This document shows positions 48,330 through 56,174 of a stretch of DNA of 64,000 bases, piece by piece. The notes beneath the pieces are model-generated. The model was not told where the DNA came from, did no database searches, and worked only from the letters and a program-made list of their open reading frames with translations. Source of the DNA: Archangium sp. (lineage in GTDB: Bacteria; Myxococcota; Myxococcia; Myxococcales; Myxococcaceae); the NCBI GenBank assembly GCA_022843845.1, contig JALHMW010000006.1, positions 62,001 through 126,000 of the forward strand, in the 5' to 3' direction. Position 1 is the first letter of the stretch. Each line of letters starts with the position of its first letter. A program made the position numbers and the translations under genes.

Positions 48330-48773
48330 TCAGCGGGCCGGCGCAGCGTCTCGAAACCAACGCAGCCCGCCGACGAGCATGGGCACTGCCATCACCGTCG
48401 TGACCAGGCACCAGAAACACCACGCTCCAAAGCGCGCCATGTCGAGCACACCAACGGCGTTGCTCACCGCGACGGCGATGGTGAGCGCAAAGGTGATGCC
48501 TCGAGCGCGACGAGACGTGCGCGTCAACGAGACGAGAACGCCGACGTACAGCGCCGCGCCGAGGTACCCGTCTGGAAGTCCAAACGGCCTGGCGAACGGC
48601 GCGTCAGCAACGGCCTCGCAGCCATGCCCGAACGCTGGGCACTCGAGCCGATCGATCTGCCGGGTCTGGTACGCCCCGACGTAGATCATCGCTGCGGCGC
48701 TCGCGATCGACAGGGCAGCCAGCGCAGGGCGGAGCATCGCCGCATGATGGTGACGCGAGGTTCGGTTTGCCAT
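48330..48773 (-). CDS. VKOR-family (vitamin K epoxide reductase-like) membrane protein
   Basis: A 147-residue membrane protein with four hydrophobic helices. It has the VKOR pattern: loop cysteines in LECPAFGHGCEAVADAPFA and the active-site CxxC in GAWCFWCLVTTVMA. Bacterial VKOR homologues reoxidise DsbA-like partners to form disulfides in secreted proteins, using quinone. No thioredoxin-like domain is fused. The start is uncertain: MANRTSRHHH was used, and MLRPALAALSIAS (48737) is possible. Confidence 0.8.
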   Translation of the reverse strand: MANRTSRHHHAAMLRPALAALSIASAAAMIYVGAYQTRQIDRLECPAFGHGCEAVADAPFARPFGLPDGYLGAALYVGVLVSLTRTSRRARGITFALTIAVAVSNAVGVLDMARFGAWCFWCLVTTVMAVPMLVGGLRWFRDAAPAR

Positions 48774-48844
48774 CCGATCGCGGAGGAGCGGCTGGTAACC
48801 ACGAGGCTCCGAAGCACATAGGCTGCCACAGAATCGAGGTGCCG

Positions 48845-49078
48845 ATGTTGGACTGGCTCTGGACGAAATCACCTGCCGTGCGCGCCGCGTTCTTCGGGGC
48901 GGTCTTCGCCATTGTCGCCGTCGTCGTCGGCAAGCTCATCACCGCGACGACCGGCTTCTGGTGCGCCTGCTGGATCGGCAACCTGCGCATCGGCACCCTG
49001 GCCGGAATCGCCGGGGGCATCCTGTTCGGCCTCACGTACGATCCGTATCCGTTCGGAAGACCTGTCCGCCGGGCCTGA
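48845..49078 (+). CDS. small two-helix membrane protein
   Basis: A 77-residue protein with two hydrophobic segments (AAFFGAVFAIVAVVVGKLI and IGTLAGIAGGILFGLTY) separated by a short loop with a CxC motif (FWCACWIG). Not recognised. The start follows a TAGGCT element by about 22 bases. It is divergent from the VKOR-like gene and converges on the peptidoglycan-binding gene. Confidence 0.6.
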   Translation: MLDWLWTKSPAVRAAFFGAVFAIVAVVVGKLITATTGFWCACWIGNLRIGTLAGIAGGILFGLTYDPYPFGRPVRRA

Positions 49079-49086
49079 GCGTTTTT

Positions 49087-50064
49087 CTATCGCGAAGCGA
49101 CGAGCGTGAAGGTGAAGCTCGCACGGGGACCGCCCACGGCATCGATGAAGCGGCGGTACTCGGCGGGCGACATCGTCTGGCAGCCGATCGACGAGGGCGC
49201 GGAGCTGTTGCCCTGATGAAAGAGCACCCCGGTCAAGCGATCGCCGCGGCGCTCCGACGCTGCGCGCTCGGTACCCGAGTACGTGCCGTCTTGATTCGAG
49301 TCGCGCCAGCCGGGGATCGAGCCCGAGCCGCCGAGCGTCCGCACGTGGTACGAGGCCGCGCCCGCGTGGTTGCCGTTGGGCACTACGGTGTAGTTTCCGG
49401 GTCGAATCATCCCGACGTCGCCGCGCCCATCGCCGGTCACGTCTGGTGACGCGCTCGAGCTCGACTGGCCGGGGTAGGTGGCTCCGGTGAACTCGTGCAC
49501 GCGGCCGTTGGGCGTCAGCACGACGAAACGATCGCGATACTCCCGCGCGGCGCCGCCTTCACCCGCTCGAATCGCGAGCACCGTCGGCTGACCGTTCGGG
49601 CACACCTCGCCCCCGGCGCGCCGCACCATCGCGGCGTAGGCGTCGTACCGCGCGCGCTCGTCACCAGAGGGCGGGCTCAGGTCGACCGGCGCTGGCGCGT
49701 TTGGCTGGTAGTCGGAGTTTCCGTCAGCGCCGGTTGGCGGCACGGCGTCGGGTTGATTGACCTGGGTGCCTGCGGTGCCGGTCAGCTTGCCGACCGTCTC
49801 AGGGCCGACGATGCCGTCGACCTTCGCGCCCGAGCGCTGCTGGAACTCGCGGAGCGCCGCCTCGGTCGCAGGCCCGAACGCGCCGTCTTCTTCCAGCGTC
49901 CAGCCGCGGGCGTTGAGGGCCTTCTGGAGCTCCATGACGCCTTCGCCGCTCGAGCCTCGCCTCAGGAACTCGCCCTCGGCAGCGGCGCGCAGACCAGGGC
50001 CCACGTCGCTGGGCGCGGTGGTGGGGACGGTGGAGCGGGGGCGGTTGGAGATGGGAGCGACCAT
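49087..50064 (-). CDS. peptidoglycan-binding protein with L,D-transpeptidase-like catalytic motif
   Basis: A 325-residue protein. Residues about 35-95 form a PG_binding_1 domain (RGSSGEGVMELQKALNARGW, DGAFGPATEAALREFQ, DGIVGPETVGKLTG). A linker follows, then a C-terminal domain with FHQGNSSAPSSIGCQT, close to the HxG...SxGC active-site motif of YkuD-type L,D-transpeptidases. There is no signal peptide: the N-terminus is MVAPISNRPRSTVPT. It could be exported by a dedicated secretion system or act as a contact-dependent or phage-like lytic protein (inference). Confidence 0.72.
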   Translation of the reverse strand: MVAPISNRPRSTVPTTAPSDVGPGLRAAAEGEFLRRGSSGEGVMELQKALNARGWTLEEDGAFGPATEAALREFQQRSGAKVDGIVGPETVGKLTGTAGTQVNQPDAVPPTGADGNSDYQPNAPAPVDLSPPSGDERARYDAYAAMVRRAGGEVCPNGQPTVLAIRAGEGGAAREYRDRFVVLTPNGRVHEFTGATYPGQSSSSASPDVTGDGRGDVGMIRPGNYTVVPNGNHAGAASYHVRTLGGSGSIPGWRDSNQDGTYSGTERAASERRGDRLTGVLFHQGNSSAPSSIGCQTMSPAEYRRFIDAVGGPRASFTFTLVASR

Positions 50065-50212
50065 GAAGAGATATCGGCCCCCGAAATGGGTGAGAATCGC
50101 AGCGTTCTGTCAGTCGCCTTGACCCTCCGCTCCTCGACGCCAGCCGATTCGCCAGCTTCGCGCCGGTCAGGATCGCTTGCGACGGCACGCCCACGGGTGC
50201 GATGGAGCCCGC

Positions 50213-51073
50213 GTGACGACCCCCAGGGTGCTCAGGACGCCAGACGAGGTGCGGTGGTTCGTGAACGATCTGCGCCGCCGGGGTCAAACGCTCGCGCTGG
50301 TGCCCACCATGGGCTTCCTCCACGACGGGCACCTGTCACTCATGCGCGAAGGCCGAGCGCGGTGCGACGTCGTCGCCGCCACCATCTTCGTCAACCCGAC
50401 CCAGTTCGGCCCGACCGAGGATCTCACCCGATACCCCCGCGACCCGGTCGGCGATCTCGCGAAGTGCGGGAGCGCGGGCGCGACCGTCGTCTACTCACCC
50501 GAGCCTGCCACCGTGTACCCGCCCGGTTACCAGACGTACGTGAACGTCGAGCAGGTGAGCCAGGGCTTGTGTGGCGATCGTCGTCCGGGGCACTTCCGCG
50601 GCGTCGCGACCGTCGTGACCAAGCTGCTCGCGCTGTTCCGGCCGAACGTGGCCCTGTTCGGTGAGAAGGACTACCAGCAGCTGCAGGTGATCAAGACGCT
50701 CGCCCGCGACCTCGAGCTCGGCGTCGAGATCGTCGGCATGCCCACCATTCGTGAGAGCGATGGCCTGGCGATGTCGTCGCGCAACACGTACCTGTCGGCT
50801 GACGATCGCGCCCGTGCGTTGTCCCTGTCGAAGGGGCTCTTCGCGATGCAGGCGGCGGCGAAGGCCGGAGAGACCGACGTGGCGAAGCTCCTCGCCCTCG
50901 GCCTGGCGCCGCTGACTCAAGCCAACGTGAAGCTCGACTACCTCGAGGTGCGAGACGCGCAGACGCTCGAGCCGCTCACGACGCTGACGAAGGAGCGCTC
51001 CGCCCGGGTGCTGGTCGCCGCGTTCCTCGGCACGACGCGGCTCATCGACAACCTGGCCCTGACGGTGAGCTGA
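50213..51073 (+). CDS. panC: pantothenate synthetase PanC
   Basis: Condenses pantoate and beta-alanine with ATP to give pantothenate. The 286-residue protein has LVPTMGFLHDGHLSLMREGR (HxGH ATP motif), IFVNPTQFGPTEDL, RPGHFRGVATVVTKLL, FGEKDYQQLQVIK and MPTIRESDGLAMSSRN (KMSKS-like). The start is taken at GTG, giving MTTPRVLRTPDEVRWF. The smpB gene follows after one base. Separated from panB by the hipBA region. Confidence 0.96.
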   Translation: MTTPRVLRTPDEVRWFVNDLRRRGQTLALVPTMGFLHDGHLSLMREGRARCDVVAATIFVNPTQFGPTEDLTRYPRDPVGDLAKCGSAGATVVYSPEPATVYPPGYQTYVNVEQVSQGLCGDRRPGHFRGVATVVTKLLALFRPNVALFGEKDYQQLQVIKTLARDLELGVEIVGMPTIRESDGLAMSSRNTYLSADDRARALSLSKGLFAMQAAAKAGETDVAKLLALGLAPLTQANVKLDYLEVRDAQTLEPLTTLTKERSARVLVAAFLGTTRLIDNLALTVS

Positions 51074-51074
51074 C

Positions 51075-51542
51075 ATGTCGAAGCCGAAGGACACCACCGA
51101 GCGCCTCGTCTGTGAGCACCGCCGCGCGAAGTTCGACTACGTCATCGACGAGACCCTCGAGGCCGGGCTGGTGCTGACGGGCAGCGAGGTGAAGGCCTTG
51201 CGCAACGGCGAAGCGAGCCTCAGCGACGCGTACGCGATGCCCGAGAAGACGGGCCTGGTGCTCTTCAACGCGCACATCGGGCAGTACAAGCCGGCCTCAG
51301 GGCTCGGCCACATGCCGACCCGCCCGCGGCCGCTGCTGGTGAACGCCAGCCAGCTCGACAAGTGGTCGACCAAGGTGCGCGAACGTGGGTACTCCATCGT
51401 GCCGCTGTCGCTCTACTTCAAGGGCAGCTGGGCCAAGGTGAAGCTGGGCCTGGGCAAGGGCAAGAAAGACATCGATCGCCGCGACACCATCAAGGAGCGC
51501 GAGAGCCAGCGCGAGATGGACCGGGCGATGCGCCGCCGCTGA
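51075..51542 (+). CDS. smpB: SsrA-binding protein SmpB
   Basis: Binds tmRNA and delivers it to stalled ribosomes for trans-translation. The 155-residue protein has the core LVCEHRRAKFDYVIDETLEA, GLVLTGSEVKALRNGEASL and GHMPTRPRPLLV, and a long basic C-terminal tail (RDTIKERESQREMDRAMRRR) that enters the ribosomal channel. It is one base after panC, so the two are probably co-translated. No tmRNA gene was seen in the window. Confidence 0.97.
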   Translation: MSKPKDTTERLVCEHRRAKFDYVIDETLEAGLVLTGSEVKALRNGEASLSDAYAMPEKTGLVLFNAHIGQYKPASGLGHMPTRPRPLLVNASQLDKWSTKVRERGYSIVPLSLYFKGSWAKVKLGLGKGKKDIDRRDTIKERESQREMDRAMRRR

Positions 51543-51602
51543 CGGATTCCGAGGTGCGCCCCGCCCTCGAACCGCTTACGTTTCCCCTCTCGCCTTTCGG
51601 TC

Positions 51603-52148
51603 ATGGACAAGCGCAACGACGACAAGAAGTCCCGGCTGCTGAAGGCCCTCGAGCAGGGCATGACGCAGATCCACCTCGACGCGCGCCGGCCCGGCGTGCT
51701 CGTGCCGAAGAAGTTCGTGGGCGATCACCACCTCGTGCTGAACGTGTCGTTCCGGTTCGATCCTGCCGACCTCACCGTGAACGAGTGGGGCGTGCGCGAG
51801 ACCCTGTCGTTCGGTGGAGAGCGCTTCACCATCGGCGTGCCCTGGTCGGCGCTGTACGCCATCGCCAGCCATGTCTCGCACGACTTCTTCATGTTCCCCG
51901 AGGACATGCCCGAAGAGCTGCTGCAGGGCGCGGTGGAGCGGCAATCGGCGGTACCTCCGCACGCGCGCTCCGACGTCGCGGCGATGTTGGCCGAGGTCGC
52001 CGCGGGCATGCCGAAGCCTGAAGACGCTTCGCCGCCGGCGCGCGCGATGCTGCGGGAAGTGGTGCTCGACGATCCAACGGCGACCGGTGACGAGCCGCCC
52101 GTCGAGCCGACGCCGCCCAAGCGTGGCCACCTTCGCATCGTGAAGTAG
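51603..52148 (+). CDS. sspB: SspB-like ClpXP adaptor
   Basis: A 181-residue protein like SspB, which hands tmRNA-tagged proteins to ClpXP. It has IHLDARRPGVLVPKKFVGD, LVLNVSFRFDP, and FTIGVPWSALYAIASHV, followed by FMFPEDMPEELLQG. A disordered Pro/Glu linker ends in RGHLRIVK, which matches the C-terminal ClpX-binding (XB) motif of SspB (LRVVK type). The position directly after smpB strengthens the call. A TACGTT hexamer precedes the ATG. Confidence 0.88.
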   Translation: MDKRNDDKKSRLLKALEQGMTQIHLDARRPGVLVPKKFVGDHHLVLNVSFRFDPADLTVNEWGVRETLSFGGERFTIGVPWSALYAIASHVSHDFFMFPEDMPEELLQGAVERQSAVPPHARSDVAAMLAEVAAGMPKPEDASPPARAMLREVVLDDPTATGDEPPVEPTPPKRGHLRIVK

Positions 52149-52195
52149 CCGCACCGGAACTCGCCGTGGGGCGACGGTGGGGCTAGATCTTCGGC

Positions 52196-53362
52196 ATGCC
52201 CTCCGTTCAGGACGATGACTTCAACGTTCCCGCGCCCGAGAAAGCCGGAATCTCGTCGACCCACTGGCACCCACCGCCGCCGCCGACGCTGGCCGTCCCG
52301 AAGGTCGAGGTGACGAAGGAGCTCCTCCGTGCGTTGCCAAAGACCGATCTGCACTGCCACCTCGATGGCTCGATGCGGCTGTCGACGATCCTCGAGCTCG
52401 CGAAGCAGCAGGGCGTGAAGCTGCCGGCCGACACCGAGGACGCGCTGGGCAAGGCGATTCACAAGGGCGAGCTCTGCAAGGATCTCGAGGACTACCTGGT
52501 GGCGTTCGACGTCACCTGCTCCGTGCTGCAGACCGAAGAGGCCCTGTTCCGCGCGGCCTACGAGCTGGCGGTCGACGCGGCGGCCGAGAACGTGCGCTAC
52601 CTCGAGGTGCGGTACGCGCCCGTGCTCCATCAGCAACGCGGCCTCAAGCTGACGGCCATCGTCGACGCGGTGCTCGAGGGCCTGCGCACGGCGAAGCGTG
52701 AGACGCGCATCAAGTACGGCGTCATCTTGTGCGGCATTCGCCACATGAACCCGCAGACGAGCGTGCGGCTCGCCGAGCTGTGCGTCGCGTACAAGAACCG
52801 CGGCGTCGTCGGGTTCGATCTTGCCGGCGCCGAGGCCAACTTCCCCGCGAAGGAGCACCGCGAGGCGTTCCAGCTGATCTTGAAGAACAACGTGAATTGC
52901 ACCGCGCACGCGGGTGAAGCGTACGGGCCGGAGTCGATCGGCCAGGCGCTCCACTACCTCGGCGCGCATCGCATCGGCCACGGCGTGCGCCTGCGCGAAG
53001 ACGGCGACCTGCTCAACTACCTGAACGATCACCGCATCCCGCTCGAGTGCTGCCCGTCATCGAACGTGCAGACGCGCGCGGTGGCCGACATGAAGGAGCA
53101 CCCGCTGAAGTTCTATTTCGACTACGGCCTGCGGGTGACGATCAACACCGACAACCGGCTCATCACCGACACCACGGTGACCGATGAGTACTGGGTCGCC
53201 CACAAAGAGCTGGGCATGTCGCTCGAGGACCTCACCACGGTGATCGTCTCGGGGTTCAAGAGCGCATTCCTGCCGTTCCGCGAGAAGCAGGACATGTTGA
53301 AGGCCGTGAACGCCGAGATCGACTCGACGCTCAAGCGCTTCGAGGCACAGCAGCGAAAGTAG
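52196..53362 (+). CDS. add: adenosine deaminase
   Basis: Hydrolyses adenosine to inosine in purine salvage. The 388-residue TIM-barrel protein has the zinc motifs TDLHCHLDGSMR near residue 50, NCTAHAGEAYGPESI, HRIGHGVRL and VTINTDNRLITDT. In the last motif the second Asp of the usual TDDP is Asn, as in the TDN branch of bacterial deaminases. A 40-residue Pro/His-rich N-terminal extension precedes the barrel. A TAGATC element lies just before the ATG. Confidence 0.92.
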   Translation: MPSVQDDDFNVPAPEKAGISSTHWHPPPPPTLAVPKVEVTKELLRALPKTDLHCHLDGSMRLSTILELAKQQGVKLPADTEDALGKAIHKGELCKDLEDYLVAFDVTCSVLQTEEALFRAAYELAVDAAAENVRYLEVRYAPVLHQQRGLKLTAIVDAVLEGLRTAKRETRIKYGVILCGIRHMNPQTSVRLAELCVAYKNRGVVGFDLAGAEANFPAKEHREAFQLILKNNVNCTAHAGEAYGPESIGQALHYLGAHRIGHGVRLREDGDLLNYLNDHRIPLECCPSSNVQTRAVADMKEHPLKFYFDYGLRVTINTDNRLITDTTVTDEYWVAHKELGMSLEDLTTVIVSGFKSAFLPFREKQDMLKAVNAEIDSTLKRFEAQQRK

Positions 53363-53756
53363 CGCGTCGGCGGTCGAGCTCTTCGAGCAGGCGCTCGCGT
53401 CGTTCCTCGAGCTCGGCGCGTCTGACGGCTTCGGCGAACCCGTACACGCCGGCCACCACCCCTCCGATGAGGCCGACGATGCCCAGCATCGTGCCGAGCA
53501 CCATGAAGAGCACCACGATGCCCGTGGCTTGCGCGCTGACGGCCAGCGCGGTGAGCCCGAACGTCAGCGCCGCGACGCCAAGCCCGGCGCCGGAGAGCGG
53601 CGCGGCCCAGGTCGGCACGGGCGCGCGCAGCTGTTGATCGAGCGCCATGATGCGCACGAGGAGCGAGTCGCTCGCGTCGATCAGTCGCGGCCCGGGAGGA
53701 GGGGCCGTGGGGCTGAACTGCGCAGTGGCGAGCGTCAGGGCGAAGGCGAGCATCAT
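53331..53756 (-). CDS. small exported membrane protein
   Basis: A 141-residue protein with a signal-like N-terminus (MMLAFALTLATAQFSP) and two adjacent hydrophobic helices (GVAALTFGLTALAVSA and IVVLFMVLGTMLGIVGLIGG), then a charged helix (RRAELEERRERLLEELDRRR). Not recognised. The 3' end overlaps the convergent adenosine deaminase gene by 32 bases, and the 5' end overlaps the stop of the ligase-like gene by 4 bases (same strand). Confidence 0.7.
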   Translation of the reverse strand: MMLAFALTLATAQFSPTAPPPGPRLIDASDSLLVRIMALDQQLRAPVPTWAAPLSGAGLGVAALTFGLTALAVSAQATGIVVLFMVLGTMLGIVGLIGGVVAGVYGFAEAVRRAELEERRERLLEELDRRRATFAAVPRSA

Positions 53757-54991
53757 TCTGACCCCTTCGTTCGTCGCGCGAGGCCCAGGCCCGCGCCGAG
53801 CGCGCCGAACAACGCCATCGACGACTCGGGATGGAAGAGCGGATCGTGCAGCGCGCTCAAGCTCACGAAGAAGACGAGCAGGCCGACCGCACCGGTCGCG
53901 TCGGGCAGCAGCTTGATGGCGGCGGCGGCGAGGAGCGCGAGCACCGCGAGGAACAAGAGCAGCGCGGGGATTCCCGCCTCGGCCGCGATGGTGAGGAACT
54001 GGTTGTGCGACTTCCCCTGATGGGTGCTGACGCTCTCGGGTGCTTCCGGTGCGGCCCAGAGGCCCGGCTTGAAACGGCCGAGGCCTACGCCGCCCACCGG
54101 CTCCTGCCGGACCGCGCGCACGCCGGCCTGGAGCAGGAGATTTCGATCGTTCGTCCCCTCAGCCTCGAGCGCGGAGCCGAACCGCATTCGCACCGACGGG
54201 ACGAGTGCGACGACGAGCCCCGAGAGCAGGACGATCGCTGCGCCGGCCGCGAGGGCGAGGCTGCGCCGCGAGGCTCCGACGCCTGCGACGACGAGGAGCG
54301 CCAGGACGAGTGACACGGTGGCGGCGCGGGCGTGCGGGAACAGAGAGACCGACACGAGGCCGATGACGGTCACCACCGACAGCCACCACCGATGCCGCGG
54401 CAGCCTGAACGCACCGGCCGCGGCCAGCACCGTCAGCGCGGCGGTGACGTTCGCGAAGCGCAAGCGGTGGAGCAGCAGGCCGCCGCCCATGAAACGATCG
54501 CTGCTGCCAGGCACCAGCTCGTAGACGCGCTCGAACGAGAGGTGCAGCGCCTCGAAGCGCGAGAACGACTCCAGCGCTGGCCAGACGCCGAAGAACTGTG
54601 CGCCCGCGACGACGCACGAGAGCACCAACACGCCGCTGCCGACGATCGCGATGCGAGTGAGCGCGCGCTCCGGCATCGCCTGCATGGCCCACGCGACCGT
54701 CGGGAGGAACATGACATCCATCAACCGCGCGACGCCCGAGCCCGACGGGGCGCTGGTGATGACGAGTGGACCGATGAGGCTCCACGCCAGGTACGCACCC
54801 AGCGGCCACCAGCTGCGCAGCTCGGCCCTCCACGGCGACGTTCGGAGCAGCACCAGCACCGAGAAGACCGCCGTCAACCAGCCACCCACCGTCGCGAAGA
54901 GTTCATGCACCTGCACGCCGACCGCGAAGAGGCCGAGCGAGAGCGCGAGCAGCGTCTCGAGCCGGCTGGAGGTGGCGTCGGGGGCGCTCAA
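53753..54991 (-). CDS. O-antigen ligase / Wzy-like membrane protein
   Basis: A 412-residue polytopic membrane protein with about ten hydrophobic helices and the ligase-like loop: ARAATVSLVLALLVV, NDRNLLLQAGVRAVRQEP, VGGVGLGRFKPGLW, then STHQGKSHNQFLTIAAEAG. The SHN(Q/x)FL motif and the preceding Gly-rich loop are typical of the Wzy_C/O-antigen ligase family, which joins or polymerises lipid-linked glycans at the outer face of the membrane. The start TTG overlaps the stop of the upstream gene (TTGA). A longer open frame upstream is a shadow of that gene. Confidence 0.78.
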   Translation of the reverse strand: MSAPDATSSRLETLLALSLGLFAVGVQVHELFATVGGWLTAVFSVLVLLRTSPWRAELRSWWPLGAYLAWSLIGPLVITSAPSGSGVARLMDVMFLPTVAWAMQAMPERALTRIAIVGSGVLVLSCVVAGAQFFGVWPALESFSRFEALHLSFERVYELVPGSSDRFMGGGLLLHRLRFANVTAALTVLAAAGAFRLPRHRWWLSVVTVIGLVSVSLFPHARAATVSLVLALLVVAGVGASRRSLALAAGAAIVLLSGLVVALVPSVRMRFGSALEAEGTNDRNLLLQAGVRAVRQEPVGGVGLGRFKPGLWAAPEAPESVSTHQGKSHNQFLTIAAEAGIPALLLFLAVLALLAAAAIKLLPDATGAVGLLVFFVSLSALHDPLFHPESSMALFGALGAGLGLARRTKGSE

Positions 54992-56115
54992 TTGGGCTGG
55001 TGTCCCTGGCCCCACTTGTAGGCGAAGCCCATCATCACCAGCAGGCCGATGGTGACGTACGCGGCTCTCCATCGTGGCCGGTGCTCGAGCGCGCGCGCCA
55101 GGAAGACGAAGAGGGGAAAGTTCGACGCCATGTAGCGGTGAATGCCGCGCAGCATGCCCGTGCTCAGCGGCAGCATCACGTTCACTGCGGCCATGCCGAT
55201 GTACCCGGGGCGCTCCTTCTTGCGGATGGCGAAGATGACGCCCGCCACCGAAGCGAGCGTGAAGAGGTGGTAGTCGAGCGAGAGCTCGGTCGAGAGCAAC
55301 GGCTCGAGGAAGAAGCTCGGCTTTCGGCCCCAGCCCGCCTGCACGTGCACGAAGTAGAGGGGATCGCCGAACATCACCTGGTTCATCGCCATCCAGAACC
55401 CGATCGCCGCGAGCGGCAGCGCGAAGATGAGCAGCTTCGGCGTGAAGAGCTTCCACCGGCCGGGCACACCGCGGATCAGTTCGTACAAGACGGGCACGCA
55501 CATGATCACGCCGGACGAGCGGGTGAGCGCGGCCAACATGCACGCCAGCCCCGCGACGAACCACTTGCCGGTGCGCACGCAGTACACGCCGAAGACCGCG
55601 AGGAAGAGCGCGAGCGACTCGGGGTACACGCACGAGAGGAAGTGCGTGCCCGGGTAGGCCATGAGGCAGACGATGACGAGCTCGGCGAAGCGCTCGTCGT
55701 GATCGAGGCGAATCAGCTTGTCGAGATAGACGACGGCGCCGACCAGGAAGAGCTGCGCGAGGAACACGCCGCACAGGTACGGCTCGGCGTCGAAGAGGAC
55801 CTCCGACAGCCCGCGCATCATCGACGGGAAGAGAGGGAAATAGGCCGCGTGGTAGACCCAGCCGCCGTCCGCGGGGAGCGCCGGGTACCCTTCGCGCGCG
55901 ATGTGCCAATAGAACATCGTGTCCCACCGGCCCCAGACGTCGAGCACGCGAATGGGCACCTGGTCCCAGAAGAACGTGCCGTCGTTGCCGATCCAGTGGA
56001 GGTCGTCGTCGGGGCGCGGGCGGTAGCTGCCGGCCACCATCGCGATGAGCGCAAGCAGCCGTGAGCCGAGGAGCATCAGCGCCAGGCGGCTCCAGCGGGG
56101 CAGGGTGGCGAACAC
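54988..56115 (-). CDS. GPI-mannosyltransferase-2-like (PIG-V family) membrane glycosyltransferase
   Basis: A 375-residue polytopic membrane protein. It has FFWDQVPIRVLDVWGRWDT near residues 48-66, then FYWHIAREGYP and YHAAYFPLFPSMMRGLSE, where the RWD and FPLFP motifs are those of the PIG-V/GT76-type family, followed by AGLACMLAALTRSSGVIMCV. About nine hydrophobic helices are present. These enzymes transfer mannose from a polyprenyl phosphate donor. The start is GTG preceded by a TAGACG element. The ligase-like gene follows with a 4-base overlap, so they form an operon. Confidence 0.8.
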   Translation of the reverse strand: MFATLPRWSRLALMLLGSRLLALIAMVAGSYRPRPDDDLHWIGNDGTFFWDQVPIRVLDVWGRWDTMFYWHIAREGYPALPADGGWVYHAAYFPLFPSMMRGLSEVLFDAEPYLCGVFLAQLFLVGAVVYLDKLIRLDHDERFAELVIVCLMAYPGTHFLSCVYPESLALFLAVFGVYCVRTGKWFVAGLACMLAALTRSSGVIMCVPVLYELIRGVPGRWKLFTPKLLIFALPLAAIGFWMAMNQVMFGDPLYFVHVQAGWGRKPSFFLEPLLSTELSLDYHLFTLASVAGVIFAIRKKERPGYIGMAAVNVMLPLSTGMLRGIHRYMASNFPLFVFLARALEHRPRWRAAYVTIGLLVMMGFAYKWGQGHQPN

Positions 56116-56174
56116 GCGGTGCGTCTAGCGCGCAGGGCGGCGCGGGTCGACCCGTGCGTCCCCATCACCACCCA

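Noticed and set aside
51543..51602. tmRNA gene expected near smpB
   Set aside because: No tRNA-like 3' end or tag frame is visible here or in the neighbouring intergenic regions.
54992..55927. 312-codon upstream extension of the ligase-like gene
   Set aside because: It reads the PIG-V-like gene in another frame and is Arg/His-rich. The TTG overlapping the stop codon of that gene is a better start.
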